Source: Thalassovita mediterranea (GTDB lineage: Bacteria; Pseudomonadota; Alphaproteobacteria; Rhodobacterales; Rhodobacteraceae). From it: 64,000 bases of DNA. The notes under the pieces were generated by a model. It saw nothing but the letters and a program-made list of their open reading frames with translations. It had not been told where the DNA came from and did no database searches. Location: positions 372,001 through 436,000 of the forward strand of contig NZ_CYSF01000006.1 of assembly GCF_001458435.1 (NCBI RefSeq), written 5' to 3'. Below are positions 54,349-64,000 of the stretch, one piece after another. The number at the start of each line of letters is the position of its first letter. Position 1 is the first letter of the stretch. Position numbers and translations under genes: made by a program.

Positions 54349-55239
54349 TCAGGCGGTCAGGCCTTCCGGCTCTGCCAGACCGTTGGCACGGCAGCAGGCG
54401 GTCACTGTGTTTGCCAACAGGCAGGCGATGGTCATCGGGCCCACACCACCGGGAACGGGGGTGATCGCACCGGCCACTTTGGACGCGCTTTCAAAATCGA
54501 CGTCGCCGACCAGCTTGTTCTTGCCGTCGCGTTCGATGCGGTTGATGCCCACGTCGATCACGGTGGCGCCTTCCTTGATCCAGTCGCCGGGCACCATTTC
54601 GGGGCGGCCAACGGCGGCAACCACGATGTCGGCCTGTTTGACCACACCGGGCAGATCCTTGGTGCGCGAGTGCGCGATGGTCACGGTGGCGCTGTCGTTC
54701 AGCAACAGCTGCGCCATCGGTTTGCCAACGATGTTGGAACGGCCAATCACAACCGCGTTCATGCCAGAGATGGAACCGTGGTAATCACGCAGCATCATCA
54801 GACAACCCAGCGGGGTGCAGGGGACCATGGATTTCTGACCGGTGCCAAGCAGACCCACGTTCGAGATGTGGAAGCCATCGACGTCTTTTTCAGGCGCAAT
54901 GGAGTTGATGATCAGATCTTCGTTCAGGTGACCGGGCAGCGGCAGCTGCACCAGAATGCCGTGAACCGCAGGATCGTTGTTCAGCTGGTCGATCACCGCC
55001 AGCAGATCCGCCTCGGACGTGTCGGCATCCATCTTATGCTCATAAGAGTTCATGCCCGCTTCAACGGTCTGTTTGCCCTTGGAGCGCACGTAAACCTGGC
55101 TTGCGGGATCTTCGCCCACCAGAACCACCGCCAGACCGGGGGTAATGCCGTGATCTTCTTTCAGGCGGGTGACGTGTCCCGCCACCTGTTCGCGCACTTT
55201 GGCCGCAAAGGCCTTGCCGTCAATCAATGTTGCAGTCAT
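54349..55239 (-). CDS. folD: methylenetetrahydrofolate dehydrogenase/cyclohydrolase, canonical copy
   Basis: 296 residues from the ATG at 55237-55239; GAGAGGGG is six bases upstream, so the ATG two codons before is not used. All catalytic positions match E. coli FolD: Tyr50 and Lys54 in VYVRSKGK, Gln98 in ILVQLPLP, Asp121 in [22 protein letters not shown], and [12 protein letters not shown]. Interconverts 5,10-methylene-, methenyl- and 10-formyl-THF with NADP. Last gene of the folate cluster; 14 bp after folD2. Confidence 0.95.
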   Translation of the reverse strand: MTATLIDGKAFAAKVREQVAGHVTRLKEDHGITPGLAVVLVGEDPASQVYVRSKGKQTVEAGMNSYEHKMDADTSEADLLAVIDQLNNDPAVHGILVQLPLPGHLNEDLIINSIAPEKDVDGFHISNVGLLGTGQKSMVPCTPLGCLMMLRDYHGSISGMNAVVIGRSNIVGKPMAQLLLNDSATVTIAHSRTKDLPGVVKQADIVVAAVGRPEMVPGDWIKEGATVIDVGINRIERDGKNKLVGDVDFESASKVAGAITPVPGGVGPMTIACLLANTVTACCRANGLAEPEGLTA

Positions 55240-55253
55240 CTGCATCCCCTCTC

Positions 55254-56135
55254 TTAAACGTCGGTCCGGGCGTAGCTGTCCCGGTAGTGATCTTTCTGCA
55301 TCCGTGTTGCCAGCACGGCGTTTTTCATCAGTGTCGCCACCGTGACCGGACCAACGCCGCCCGGCACGGGGGTGATCCAACCGGCCACCTCGGCGCAGCT
55401 GTCAAAATCGGCGTCGCCCACGGTCTTTCCATCCACGCGGTTGATGCCAATGTCAATTACTGCCGCGCCGGGTTTGATCATGTCGCCAGTCACCAGACCG
55501 GGTTTGCCCACGGCCACAAACACCGCGTCAGCCGCACGCGAGTGCATGGCAACAGAACGGGTCATGTGGTGGCACACGGTGACCGTCGCGCCCAGCCCCA
55601 TCATCAAGAAGGCGATGGGCTTGCCGACGATTTCGCTGTGACCGATCACGGTGACGTTCAGACCTTCCATCTGCAAAGGCAGCGTTTTCAGGATCTCCAC
55701 CGCAGCAACAGCGGTACACGGGCCAAGCGCCAGATCGTTATAAACGATGTTCCCGATGGAGGCAGGGTGCATCCCCTCCACATCCTTCAAGGGATGCACG
55801 GCCTTTTGCAGGGTTTTCACCGGAATATGGGCCGGCAGCGGGCGCTGGATGATGATGCCGTTCACGCGCGGGTCGCCATTCAGGCCCTGCAGCACACCGG
55901 TCAGCTGTTCCAGCGAGATATCTTCGGGGTAGTTGCGCGCCTCAAACTGCACTCCGGCGCTTTCGGCCGAACGTTGCTGGTTGCGCACATAAAGCTCTGA
56001 GGCCGCCATGTCGCCAACGCTGATCGATACCAGACGTGGCTGCCAGCCCTGTTCAGCTAGCGCGTTGGCTTCTACGGCCACTTCGTCACGCATCTGCTGG
56101 GCGATGGCCTTGCCATCAATGATTTGCGCTCGCAT
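55254..56135 (-). CDS. divergent FolD paralogue lacking the cyclohydrolase lysine
   Basis: 293 residues, full FolD length and fold: GRSNIVGKP-like [26 protein letters not shown]. Compared with the adjacent canonical FolD, Tyr49 is kept but the next key residue, Lys, is Gln53 (ELYVRNQQR); the Asp of KDVDG is Glu120 (KDVEGMHP); Q97 is kept in IIIQRPL; and CTPxG has become CTAVA. In human MTHFD1, Lys56Gln abolishes cyclohydrolase but keeps dehydrogenase activity, so this may be a dehydrogenase-only enzyme. Same operon as folD1, 14 bp upstream. Confidence 0.85.
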   Translation of the reverse strand: MRAQIIDGKAIAQQMRDEVAVEANALAEQGWQPRLVSISVGDMAASELYVRNQQRSAESAGVQFEARNYPEDISLEQLTGVLQGLNGDPRVNGIIIQRPLPAHIPVKTLQKAVHPLKDVEGMHPASIGNIVYNDLALGPCTAVAAVEILKTLPLQMEGLNVTVIGHSEIVGKPIAFLMMGLGATVTVCHHMTRSVAMHSRAADAVFVAVGKPGLVTGDMIKPGAAVIDIGINRVDGKTVGDADFDSCAEVAGWITPVPGGVGPVTVATLMKNAVLATRMQKDHYRDSYARTDV

Positions 56136-56210
56136 CGGGGTATTTCCTTCTTCGTTCAGGCGTTGCCGCCTTTATGCGGGCTTCGTCACATGGGGCACAT
56201 CCCGCCCCAA

Positions 56211-56244
56211 AAGAAACAGCCCAGAGCCTGTGCTCTGGGCTGTT
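56211..56244 (-). terminator. terminator between fhs and folD2
   Basis: On the minus strand AACAGCCCAGAGC / GCTCTGGGCTGTT with ACAG loop followed by TCTTTT, 17 bases after the fhs stop. Suggests folD2-folD1 have their own promoter or depend on read-through. Confidence 0.88.
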
Positions 56245-56260
56245 CAGGATCAGCGCCTGA

Positions 56261-57937
56261 TTAGAACAGGCCTTCAATCAGGCCTTCGTCGTTCAGGCGG
56301 ATGCTTTCCGACGCAGGTTTGCGGGGCAGACCCGGCATGGTCATGATCTCACCGCAGACAACCACGATGAAGCCAGCACCTGCGGACAGGCGTACTTCAC
56401 GTACCGGAACCGAGTGACCGGTGGGCGCGCCGCGCAGCGACGGATCGGTCGAGAAGGAGTACTGGGTTTTCGCCATGCAGACCGGCAGGTTGCCGTAGCC
56501 CGCTTCTTCCCACTCGCGCAGCTGGTTGCGGATTTTGTTGTCCGCCAGCACTTCGTCAGCGCGGTAGATACGCTTGGCGATGGTTTCGATCTTCTCGAAC
56601 AGCGGCATGTCGTCGGGGTAGATCGGTGCGAAGTTGGCGGAGCCACCTTCAACGATTTCCACAACTTTTTCTGCCAGCGGTGCGGAGCCTTCCGAACCCA
56701 GTTCCCAGTGACGCGACAGAACCGCCTCAACACCGTGCTCTGCACAGTAGCCTTTTACAGCCTGAACTTCGGCGTCGGTGTCGGTGACGAAGTGGTTGAT
56801 GGCAACAACAACCGGAACACCGAAGGATTTCACGTTCTCGATGTGACGGCCCAGGTTGGCACAGCCGTTCTGAACCGCTTCGACGTTTTCTGCACCCAGA
56901 TCCGCCTTGGCAACGCCGCCGTTCATCTTCATCGCGCGCACGGTGGCAACCAGCACAACCGCGGACGGTGCGATGCCTGCTTTACGGCATTTGATGTTCA
57001 TGAACTTCTCTGCACCCAGGTCCGCGCCGAAGCCTGCTTCGGTGACAACGTAGTCTGCAACTTTCAGCGCGGTTTTGGTTGCGATGACCGAGTTACAGCC
57101 GTGCGCGATGTTGGCGAACGGGCCGCCGTGTACGAAGGCGGGGTTGTTTTCCAGGGTCTGAACCAGGTTCGGCTGCATTGCGTCTTTCAGCAGAACGGTC
57201 ATTGCGCCTTCGGCTTTGATGTCGCGGCAGTAAACCGGGGTCTTGTCGCGGCGGTAGGCTACGATGATGTCGCCCAGACGCTTTTCCAGATCTTCCAGAT
57301 CGTCGGCCAAACACAGGATCGCCATAACTTCGGATGCAACGGTGATGTCGAAACCGGTTTCACGGGGGAAGCCGTTCGATACGCCGCCCAAGCTGGCGGT
57401 AATCTGACGCAGAGCGCGGTCGTTCATGTCGACCACCCGACGCCATGCAACGCGACGGATGTCGATTTCCTGCTCGTTGCCCCAGTAGATGTGGTTGTCG
57501 ATCATGGCCGACAGCAGCGAGTGGGCCGAGGTGATGGCGTGGAAGTCACCGGTGAAGTGCAGGTTCATCTCTTCCATCGGCACAACCTGTGCCATGCCGC
57601 CGCCTGCTGCGCCGCCCTTCATGCCGAAGTTCGGACCCAGCGATGCTTCGCGGATACAGATCATGGCGTTTTTGCCGATCTTGTTCAGGCCGTCGCCCAG
57701 ACCAACGGTAGTGGTGGTCTTACCTTCGCCCGCCGGGGTCGGGTTGATCGCGGTCACCAGGATCAGTTTGCCGTCTTCGCGGTCCTGAACCGAGTTGATG
57801 AAGTTCTGGCTTACCTTGGCCTTGTCGTGGCCGTAGGGCAGCAGCTCTGCCGCGGGGATGCCCAGACGGTCGCCGATTTCTTGAATCGGCTTCTTGTTGG
57901 CCTCGCGGGCGATCTCAATATCTGTTTTAAAGCTCAT
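56261..57937 (-). CDS. fhs: formate-tetrahydrofolate ligase
   Basis: 558 residues from the ATG at 57935-57937 with GGGAGGGCG upstream. P-loop region [59 protein letters not shown], and C-terminal [19 protein letters not shown]...[11 protein letters not shown], all diagnostic. It makes 10-formyl-THF from formate, ATP and THF. Its neighbours FolD1/2 carry the next steps, so this is a one-carbon module for formate use, serine synthesis or C1 oxidation. A 182-bp upstream region holds no recognisable riboswitch. Confidence 0.97.
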   Translation of the reverse strand: MSFKTDIEIAREANKKPIQEIGDRLGIPAAELLPYGHDKAKVSQNFINSVQDREDGKLILVTAINPTPAGEGKTTTTVGLGDGLNKIGKNAMICIREASLGPNFGMKGGAAGGGMAQVVPMEEMNLHFTGDFHAITSAHSLLSAMIDNHIYWGNEQEIDIRRVAWRRVVDMNDRALRQITASLGGVSNGFPRETGFDITVASEVMAILCLADDLEDLEKRLGDIIVAYRRDKTPVYCRDIKAEGAMTVLLKDAMQPNLVQTLENNPAFVHGGPFANIAHGCNSVIATKTALKVADYVVTEAGFGADLGAEKFMNIKCRKAGIAPSAVVLVATVRAMKMNGGVAKADLGAENVEAVQNGCANLGRHIENVKSFGVPVVVAINHFVTDTDAEVQAVKGYCAEHGVEAVLSRHWELGSEGSAPLAEKVVEIVEGGSANFAPIYPDDMPLFEKIETIAKRIYRADEVLADNKIRNQLREWEEAGYGNLPVCMAKTQYSFSTDPSLRGAPTGHSVPVREVRLSAGAGFIVVVCGEIMTMPGLPRKPASESIRLNDEGLIEGLF

Positions 57938-58119
57938 GGGTCGCCCTCCCGGCGTACTTGAGTGATCTTTCTTCTCACCCAAATAACGACGCGTCACGAG
58001 GGGCTGCACCGCGAAATCCGACATTTCCCGCGCGGCTTGCGTCGCGGCGACACGCACCATATTCCGCAAGGTAAGCTAATGTAGCCTATAGGAAACTTAA
58101 CGACCCTTTTTGGCCGAAT

Positions 58120-58722
58120 CTAGCGCCGCGTGCGCACCTCATCGTAGTGCGCCCATTCCGGCTGATCGGGGATGAACAACTGCATACTGTCGCCAAGCCC
58201 AATTTCGCCGGGCCGTTCAACCCATGCAGTCACACCGCGCTTGGCCCAAGCGGCAGCACGCAGCCCCCGCGCGGGGGTATCCGCCGCGGCCTCGATCACC
58301 GGAATCGGCAAGTTACACGGGCGATTTTCCATATCGACCACCAGCGTCGCACCGGATGGGGCCTGCAATCGGCTACTCGGGGGCAGACGGCTAAAATCGG
58401 GAATACCACGCAGCAACACTGTTGTGCCCAGCCATGCGGGATCGAAGTCATTGATCCCAAGTTCCGCGGCAATCGCCTCCAGATCTTCGGCAGCCATGAG
58501 GCAGATCTGCCGCGTGTTACGAATCATTGTCCCACGCGCATGCATCGCGGCCACGCGGCCACAGGCGGGGCGGTTTGTTCCCGCATGTGAATCGGCCACA
58601 ACACCTGCCCAGTCGAGCTGCAGAACCTCTGTCGGGCTGGATGCCAAGGACTGTGCGCGGTCCCTGACCACCCCCATCCATTCGATTGTTCCGTGAAAAT
58701 CGGTCTGTTTCAACGCTGGCAT
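58120..58722 (-). CDS. MOSC-domain protein
   Basis: 200 residues. MOSC core: GTMIRNTRQICLMAAEDLEAIAAEL, LGTTVLLRGIPDFSRLPPSSRLQ, VVDMENRPCNLPIPVIE with the conserved Cys. The Cys likely binds sulfur or molybdenum cofactor, as in sulfurylation factors and mARC-like enzymes, but the standalone role is unknown. Separate from any moa/moe genes; the molybdenum hydroxylase at 8-10 kb is the only other Mo-related gene here. Confidence 0.88.
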   Translation of the reverse strand: MPALKQTDFHGTIEWMGVVRDRAQSLASSPTEVLQLDWAGVVADSHAGTNRPACGRVAAMHARGTMIRNTRQICLMAAEDLEAIAAELGINDFDPAWLGTTVLLRGIPDFSRLPPSSRLQAPSGATLVVDMENRPCNLPIPVIEAAADTPARGLRAAAWAKRGVTAWVERPGEIGLGDSMQLFIPDQPEWAHYDEVRTRR

Positions 58723-58783
58723 TCCCGACCCTTTCTGCCTGTGGTCCTAACGGACTACCCGAACCTGGGACTGGTCGGGCAGG

Positions 58784-59479
58784 TCACACAGTATGGCGGC
58801 GCGCGTAGAACACAACTGCCGAAAGTGTCGCAAAGGCAAAGCCAACCTCGACCGTTTCTTCGACAATGATCGCGATCAGGTTGGTCAAATCGGAGATCTC
58901 GATTCCATAGGGGGCCAGTTTGCGGTCAAGCCCATCGATCTGGCTACTGAGTGCTGCAAACCCAAGTCCAAGGGCCACCAGTTTTGCCCAGAGTTCACCA
59001 CCCGAGACTGCACGCAATGTGAGACCTGCCCCCATCCACAGCATATGCAAAGCGGCTGTACCAATTACCGCAATCAACAAACCGGACACCACCTGATGCC
59101 ACACGGGGACCGGAGAGGTGAAAATTGCGATCTGCAACAGTCCTGGTTCAAACCACCAATTGTGAAAATCCAGTTCCCGCAAAGCGAGGAACGCAATGAA
59201 CACCGGAACAGACCAAAATTGCCGCCCGCCATTTGCAACCACGAACGCGCTCAACAACGCAGCGAACGCCAAGCTGATAAACGCCGCCTGCTCGAAAGCT
59301 CCGGTTTCTTTGGTCAGTGTCAAAGCCCACCCGCCACCATGAACGCTGGCCACCAACAGCAGCAACATCGAGATAAAGAACGCAAGGAGCGTCCCAGGCT
59401 GTAGCGCGGCCCACATCGCGCGGGAAAACACATCATTGCAATCATTGGGGCAGGTCGTGGTCTGGGGCATTGTCGTCAT
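58784..59479 (-). CDS. multi-span membrane protein of unknown function
   Basis: 231 residues from the ATG at 59477-59479 (or MPQTTT nine bases later). Six or seven hydrophobic helices, for example LLAFFISMLLLLVASV, QAAFISLAFAALLSAFVV, VPVFIAFLALREL, VVSGLLIAVIGTAALHMLW and AIIVEETVEVGFAFATLSAVVFYA. A His-Asn-Trp-Trp stretch (DFHNWWFEP) and VEETVEVGF are conspicuous polar insertions. No known family is recognised. Confidence 0.75.
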   Translation of the reverse strand: MTTMPQTTTCPNDCNDVFSRAMWAALQPGTLLAFFISMLLLLVASVHGGGWALTLTKETGAFEQAAFISLAFAALLSAFVVANGGRQFWSVPVFIAFLALRELDFHNWWFEPGLLQIAIFTSPVPVWHQVVSGLLIAVIGTAALHMLWMGAGLTLRAVSGGELWAKLVALGLGFAALSSQIDGLDRKLAPYGIEISDLTNLIAIIVEETVEVGFAFATLSAVVFYARRHTV

Positions 59480-59545
59480 TTCTTTGTAAGCAGAGGACCG
59501 CCCACATAAGGTCCGGTCTTTGCACAACAAGCCCCAGAACATGCA

Positions 59546-59569
59546 AAAGCCCCGCAAAGGCGGGGCTTT
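59546..59569 (-). terminator. ftsH terminator
   Basis: Perfect 10-bp arms AAAGCCCCGC / GCGGGGCTTT with an AAAG loop, ending TTTT on the minus strand after ftsH. Confidence 0.85.
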
Positions 59570-59597
59570 CACAGCATCGTGTTCGATGTCAGTTAGA

Positions 59598-61514
59598 TCA
59601 GCTCAATTCAGGTTCCATACCACCGTCGCCCGATGGCTTGGACTTCGGTTTGGTTTTCGGGATCGCTGCCACAGACGGGGCATTGCCAGCGTCGGAATTG
59701 TCATCCTCATCCTCGCTTGCGTAAGGCGAGTCGCCGCGCATCACGCGCTTGATCTCGTCGCCGGTCAGGGTTTCGTATTCCAGCAGGCCCTGCGCCAGAC
59801 GCTCGAACTCTTCTTCGTTCTCGGTCACCAGCTGCATCGCGTGCTCATAGGCCTCTTGGATGAAGCGTTTCACCTCATCTTCGATCATCTCTTTGGTGTT
59901 CGCAGAGACGGAAAAGCCACCAGTGTTGCCCGAATAGCCTTCGTGCGCCTCGGCGTAGTCGATGTTGCCCACCTTGTCGGACATGCCCCAACGCAGCACC
60001 ATCGCACGCGCCAGCTGGCTGGCCTGCTGGATGTCACCGGCGGGGCCGTTCGATACGTGATCAGCACCGTATTTGTGGATCTCTGCCGCCTTACCCGCCA
60101 TGGTCATGGCCAGTTTCTGGTGACATTCGTCCTTGTGCCAGTTCAGACGGTCCATTTCGGGCAGCGACATCACCATCCCCAGCGCACCACCGCGCGGGAT
60201 GATCGTTGCCTTATAGACCGGATCACATTTCGGCAGTTTCAGACCGACCAGCGCATGGCCTGCCTCATGATAGGCAGTCATTTCTTTCTGTTCGGCAGTC
60301 ATGACCACGCTGCGGCGTTCGGCGCCCATCATGATCTTGTCCTTGGCCTGCTCAAAATCTTCCATGGTAACCGCACGGCGACCTACACGGGCCGCCATCA
60401 GCGCCGCTTCGTTCACCAGGTTCATCAGATCCGCGCCCGAGAAACCGGGGGTGCCGCGGGCGATGATACGCAGATCCACATCAGGACCCAGTGGGGTCTT
60501 GCGCGCATGCACGCCCAGGATCTTTTCACGGCCTTTGATGTCGGGGTTGCCGACGGTGATCTGACGGTCAAAACGACCCGGACGCAGCAGCGCGGGATCC
60601 AGAACGTCCTTACGGTTGGTCGCCGCGATGATGATCACACCTTCGTTGGCTTCAAAACCGTCCATCTCAACCAGCAACTGGTTCAGCGTCTGTTCACGTT
60701 CATCGTTACCGCCGCCATAACCGGCACCACGGTGGCGACCTACGGCGTCAATCTCGTCGATGAAGACGATACATGGCGCGTTCTTCTTCGCCTGTTCAAA
60801 CATGTCGCGCACACGGGATGCACCGACACCAACGAACATCTCAACGAAGTCGGAACCCGAGATCGTGAAGAACGGCACACCCGCCTCACCCGCAATCGCA
60901 CGGGCCAGCAGCGTCTTACCAGTACCCGGAGGGCCCTCAAGCAGCGCACCTTTGGGGATCTTGCCGCCGAGACGGGAGAATTTCTGCGGGTTACGCAGGA
61001 ATTCAACAATCTCTTCCAGTTCTTCCTTGGCCTCATCGATACCAGCGACATCGTCAAAGGTCACGCGGCCGTTCTTTTCGGTCAGCAGCTTGGCTTTGGA
61101 TTTGCCAAAGCCCATCGCGCCACCTTTGCCACCGCCCTGCATGCGGTTCATGAAGTAGATCCACACGCCGATCAGCAGCAGGAAGGGTAGCAGGCTAAGG
61201 ATAAAGGTTTGGAAACCCGATTGTTGCTGGCTTTCGGCAGTGACGGGAATGTTTTCCGCGATCAGCATTTTAGTGACTTCGGCGTCGTCCGGCTTGATCG
61301 TCACATAGTCACGACCATCGGTGCCACGGAAGCGCACGGCCTCGCCATCCAGCGTGACGGAACTGACTTTGTCTTCGTCAACCGCCTGAACAAATTCGGA
61401 ATAGGGGATGGAATTGCTTTGCAGGCTGCCGCCAGAGCCACTGAACATATTGAACAGAGCCAGCACCAGCAGAAACAGGACCACCCAGAAAGCGATGTTT
61501 TTCGCGTTGCCCAA
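59598..61514 (-). CDS. ftsH: ATP-dependent zinc metalloprotease FtsH
   Basis: 638 residues. Start is TTG at 61512-61514; GGGAG lies eight bases upstream and the reading [12 protein letters not shown] matches roseobacter FtsH, so TTG is right. Two membrane helices (residues 8-22 and 102-121), AAA domain with Walker A GPPGTGKT near 194-201 and Walker [25 protein letters not shown], zinc site HEAGH at 416-420. Degrades membrane and regulatory proteins such as LpxC. Downstream of tilS by 79 bp. Confidence 0.97.
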   Translation of the reverse strand: MGNAKNIAFWVVLFLLVLALFNMFSGSGGSLQSNSIPYSEFVQAVDEDKVSSVTLDGEAVRFRGTDGRDYVTIKPDDAEVTKMLIAENIPVTAESQQQSGFQTFILSLLPFLLLIGVWIYFMNRMQGGGKGGAMGFGKSKAKLLTEKNGRVTFDDVAGIDEAKEELEEIVEFLRNPQKFSRLGGKIPKGALLEGPPGTGKTLLARAIAGEAGVPFFTISGSDFVEMFVGVGASRVRDMFEQAKKNAPCIVFIDEIDAVGRHRGAGYGGGNDEREQTLNQLLVEMDGFEANEGVIIIAATNRKDVLDPALLRPGRFDRQITVGNPDIKGREKILGVHARKTPLGPDVDLRIIARGTPGFSGADLMNLVNEAALMAARVGRRAVTMEDFEQAKDKIMMGAERRSVVMTAEQKEMTAYHEAGHALVGLKLPKCDPVYKATIIPRGGALGMVMSLPEMDRLNWHKDECHQKLAMTMAGKAAEIHKYGADHVSNGPAGDIQQASQLARAMVLRWGMSDKVGNIDYAEAHEGYSGNTGGFSVSANTKEMIEDEVKRFIQEAYEHAMQLVTENEEEFERLAQGLLEYETLTGDEIKRVMRGDSPYASEDEDDNSDAGNAPSVAAIPKTKPKSKPSGDGGMEPELS

Positions 61515-61593
61515 GGAAAATCTCCCAATATTCGGTTGCCACCGCAGGTATCACAGGCGGCACCTTACTTAAATAGAGATCCTGCGCCCATCT

Positions 61594-62844
61594 TCAACGA
61601 GATACCAGCCATTTACCAAAATCGCGGCAGAAGGGCGCAAGTTCGCCGTGCCAGCCCTGTTTTGCCTCCACCAATGGCGCCGAAATCAGCTGATCGTTTC
61701 GCCACACCGCCGGATCTGCCATCACCGCCGCCGCAGGGCGTAGAGAATCGCGCCAGTTTGGGCAGGAACGCAGGCCCGCTTCGCCCATCGGTGCGATATG
61801 ATGATCCGGCGCTGCTGGACCGGTGATCTGCCAGCGGGTGTCAAACACCGCCGTTGGATCGCTGCGCAGACCGGCAACGGCGGCGTGTTCGCGGTGCAGG
61901 TAGATCGCCCCCTTGCGGTGCGTCATACGCACACCGGCCAAAGTGGCCCCCTGCCCGTTCAATGCACTGCTGCGGAACTGTGCTAGCTCCGCCCCCCGCG
62001 GCCCGTAGCCCTGCCCGTTGATCCACAACAGCGCATGGGTCAACAAACGGCGCTGCAATTCCTCAGGCAGATCAGCGAAGGGGGCGGCAGCAATCGCCAA
62101 ATCGCCCGCTATTTGATCAACATGGTCGCCCACAAACTGCGCCACCGCCCAGTTAAGGGCATGCCGCGCCTGCCCCAGCGCCTGCGCGGATTGCGCCAAT
62201 TGGTCTATGCTGACGCCTTGATCCGAGAGGCCCGCAAGTGCCTGCCTCATTCGCACGCGCTCAAACTGTGGGTTTTCATTGCTGGGGTCATCGACCCACT
62301 GAATGCCGCCTCTCCGCAGTACATCGCGCAATTCTTCGCGCCCAACGGACAACAAGGGGCGATGAAAGCGCACTCCATCTACTTCTTTCACAGACGCCAT
62401 AGCGGATAGGCCATCCACCCCTGCCCCACGCGCCAGCCGCATCAACAGCGTTTCCGTCACATCATCGCGGGTGTGCCCCAAAAGGACCGCACCGATTCCG
62501 CGCTCGGTCGCCCATTTGGCCATGAGCTGGTAGCGGGCGCGGCGGGCGGCATCCATCAGGTTGCCGCCCGCCGCGCCCGCCTGCGCCCATTTCAACGTAT
62601 CATGCGAGAGCCCAAGGGCGGCTGCCTGACGTGCAACCTCTGCCGCCTCAGCCGCAGCTTCCGACCGCAGACAATGATCAACTGTGACCACATGCAGCAC
62701 ACGGCCATCGGAGTGCGCCCATTCCGCTGCCATATACATCAATGCGAGGGAATCACTGCCGCCAGAGACCGCCACCCCGAGCGGTCCCGCCGGTAGTTTT
62801 TGTAATGCCGCCGCCAATTGGTGGGCGGGCATGACCGTGGTCAT
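61594..62844 (-). CDS. tilS: tRNA(Ile)-lysidine synthase
   Basis: 416 residues from the ATG at 62842-62844, whose ATGA overlaps the cpoB stop. N-type ATP-pyrophosphatase P-loop VAVSGGSDSLALMY near residue 24, and LGHTRDDVTETLLMRLARGAGVDGLSAM. Modifies C34 of tRNA-Ile(CAU) to lysidine so that it reads AUA. Between cpoB and ftsH, a conserved order in alphaproteobacteria (pal-cpoB-tilS-ftsH). Confidence 0.95.
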   Translation of the reverse strand: MTTVMPAHQLAAALQKLPAGPLGVAVSGGSDSLALMYMAAEWAHSDGRVLHVVTVDHCLRSEAAAEAAEVARQAAALGLSHDTLKWAQAGAAGGNLMDAARRARYQLMAKWATERGIGAVLLGHTRDDVTETLLMRLARGAGVDGLSAMASVKEVDGVRFHRPLLSVGREELRDVLRRGGIQWVDDPSNENPQFERVRMRQALAGLSDQGVSIDQLAQSAQALGQARHALNWAVAQFVGDHVDQIAGDLAIAAAPFADLPEELQRRLLTHALLWINGQGYGPRGAELAQFRSSALNGQGATLAGVRMTHRKGAIYLHREHAAVAGLRSDPTAVFDTRWQITGPAAPDHHIAPMGEAGLRSCPNWRDSLRPAAAVMADPAVWRNDQLISAPLVEAKQGWHGELAPFCRDFGKWLVSR

Positions 62845-63680
62845 GAGCAGGACAGGCGACCGCGCTCTGCCTCTGCGATTGCCACAGAATCCGATCCCGG
62901 GAAACGCAGGCCAACTTCGGCCAGTGTCACACACGCCTCAGCCGTCTGGCCCAACTGGCCCAACGAATAGCCCAATTTATAAAGAGCCTCAGGTGCGCTA
63001 TCGCCCTGCGGAGCAGCGCTGAAGGCATCCAGATAAGCCCGCGCCGAGGATGTTTGATCACCATTTCCCGCCAAGGCATCGCCCCGCAGCAAATGCGCCA
63101 AAGGTGCCAGCGGGCTGCCAGGGTAGCTATTGAGGAATCCATCCAGCAATTCCAACGCCTGTGCATATTCGCCCGCATTCAGCGCAGCATCCGCGCGTTC
63201 AAAATCAGCCTCTTCACCGATGGCCAGTTCTGGCCCATCCACGATACCGGCATCCGGCGCGACGGGCACAGCGATTTCGTCACCATTGAGATCGCCGCCC
63301 AGCGTACTGCCCTCGGCGAGTGAAGCGATATCGCAGCCGTCTTCCAATTCGCACAGACGGAACTCCAAATCACCGACGCGGTTGCCGCCATCGGTAGCGA
63401 CACGGTTGATGCGGAATTCCAACTCTTCGGTCTTGGCAGTGAGGCGCTGCATCTGGCCTTCGATCGCGTTGACACGCTGCAACAGCGTTCCACCGATCGC
63501 CCCTTCTGGGGCACCGGTGGTATTCAATTCACGTTTCAGGCGCTGCAGGTCCACATACAGGACCGACAGCTCCTGACGGATATCCGCCAATGTCTGATCC
63601 CGATCCTGTGCCACAGCATTCTGCGGTGTGGCAGTAGCCATCAGAGCAGCGATAACAAACCAGCGCATCTGCGTCCTCAT
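62841..63680 (-). CDS. cpoB: Tol-Pal coordinator CpoB (YbgF)
   Basis: 279 residues from the ATG at 63678-63680; a second ATG at 63668 is possible. Signal peptide MRWFVIAALMATATPQNAVAQ, then an N-terminal coiled coil (DLQRLKRELNTT...LQRVNAIEGQMQRLTAKTEELEFRI) for trimerisation, and three TPR repeats in the C-terminal half (GEYAQALELLDGFLNSYPGSPLAPLAHLLRGDALAG, SARAYLDAF, ALYKLGYSLGQLGQ). Links Tol-Pal envelope constriction with peptidoglycan synthesis at division. Downstream of pal, overlaps tilS. Confidence 0.93.
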   Translation of the reverse strand: MRTQMRWFVIAALMATATPQNAVAQDRDQTLADIRQELSVLYVDLQRLKRELNTTGAPEGAIGGTLLQRVNAIEGQMQRLTAKTEELEFRINRVATDGGNRVGDLEFRLCELEDGCDIASLAEGSTLGGDLNGDEIAVPVAPDAGIVDGPELAIGEEADFERADAALNAGEYAQALELLDGFLNSYPGSPLAPLAHLLRGDALAGNGDQTSSARAYLDAFSAAPQGDSAPEALYKLGYSLGQLGQTAEACVTLAEVGLRFPGSDSVAIAEAERGRLSCS

Positions 63681-63734
63681 CCTGTTGGTATGGGCAGCGC
63701 TCAAGGCGAGCCCGATACACCTTCACCACGTCGA

Positions 63735-64000
63735 TTAGCTCGACAGACCAGCCGACAGAACCGTCACGCCGCGACGGTTTTGCGAATAACAGCTTTCGTC
63801 GGAACAAATTGCCAGCGGGCGTTCCTTGCCAAAACTGACCACTTTCAGGCGGTTCGGGGCAATGCCACGCTGGATCAAGTACTGGCGCACCTCACTGGCA
63901 CGCCGCGCCCCTAGGGCGAGGTTATATTCACGGGTGCCTTGTTCATCGGCGTGACCTTCGATCACGGCACTGAAATCCATGTTCTGCAGCAACCAATCGG
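63735..64000 (-). CDS. pal: peptidoglycan-associated lipoprotein Pal, C-terminal part (gene continues past the window)
   Basis: The 5' end is cut by the window edge; 88 codons including the stop are present. OmpA-like peptidoglycan-binding core: VIEGHADEQGTREYNLALGARRASEVRQYLIQRGI with the Asp and Arg of diaminopimelate binding, and the C-terminal CSDESCYSQNRRGVTVLSAG, where NRR is typical of Pal. Lipoprotein signal and N-terminus lie outside. Pal anchors the outer membrane to peptidoglycan and works with TolB; cpoB is next downstream. Confidence 0.95.
   Translation of the reverse strand, partial: DWLLQNMDFSAVIEGHADEQGTREYNLALGARRASEVRQYLIQRGIAPNRLKVVSFGKERPLAICSDESCYSQNRRGVTVLSAGLSS

Noticed and set aside
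56414-57961. 515-codon open frame antisense to fhs
   Set aside because: Entirely within fhs on the other strand; no domain, unnatural Val/Phe-rich composition.
57938-58119. Possible tetrahydrofolate riboswitch upstream of fhs
   Set aside because: No recognisable THF-I or THF-II core could be drawn by eye; only a ribosome site was visible. A covariance-model search would settle it.
59520-61190. 556-codon open frame antisense to ftsH
   Set aside because: Covers the ftsH gene, whose AAA and zinc motifs are intact on the minus strand.

Overview
The window reads as chromosomal DNA of a marine Rhodobacterales/Roseobacter-type alphaproteobacterium. The evidence is the aa3 cytochrome oxidase assembly cluster joined to SURF1, threonine synthase, an M16 peptidase and a GNAT gene, the Rhodobacterales style of Tad pilus locus with D/E-W Flp pilins, an AEP transaminase, MetR/metF, and the general codon use. 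No insertion sequence, prophage, CRISPR array or rRNA was seen. The only RNA gene found is tRNA-Leu(UAA). This is mostly core genome with one accessory block, the Tad pilus.

Layout. 1-3.3 kb: 5' part of phnW with a LysR regulator, tRNA-Leu, a TPR protein, a rhomboid protease overlapping a GFA-family gene. 3.3-6.7 kb: inositol monophosphatase, divergent metR/metF, a hotdog thioesterase whose ribosome site lies in a strong hairpin. 6.7-18.8 kb: DUF2235 hydrolase and orphan molybdenum hydroxylase large subunit, ornithine-decarboxylase-like enzyme divergent from an Lrp regulator, valS, DUF1992, enoyl-CoA hydratase, HisC-like aminotransferase, FAD-linked oxidase. 18.8-26.6 kb: GNAT, M16 peptidase, thrC, SURF1, then the cytochrome oxidase genes ctaC-ctaB-small ORF-ctaG-ctaE, with a perfect FNR-type site upstream. 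26.7-35.4 kb: tldD, dprA, topA, a DsbA-fold isomerase, scoAB and a lytic transglycosylase.

35.6-47.2 kb is a Tad (tight adherence) pilus locus: two identical Flp pilin genes in a 334-bp near-perfect tandem duplication, a third divergent Flp, cpaB, cpaC secretin, an OmpA-domain lipoprotein where CpaD normally sits, cpaE, tadA, tadB, tadC, two TPR lipoproteins and the prepilin peptidase. TadE/F/G-type minor pilins are not present. A flavohaem reductase and an uncharacterised winged-helix/AAA+ ATPase follow.

50-64 kb: the Lhr-like helicase and PdeM nuclease pair of a DNA-repair module, a membrane LytTR protein, a one-carbon block (fhs, a divergent folD2, canonical folD1), MOSC and membrane proteins, and ftsH-tilS-cpoB-pal, the last cut by the window edge.

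The items most worth follow-up are folD2, whose catalytic Lys and Asp are replaced by Gln and Glu (a candidate dehydrogenase-only paralogue); the duplicated flp units with structured leaders and private terminators; the Tad-linked AAA+ ATPase; and several operator-like sites (LysR box at phnW, FNR box at ctaC/tldD, an 18-bp palindrome on the sco promoter).
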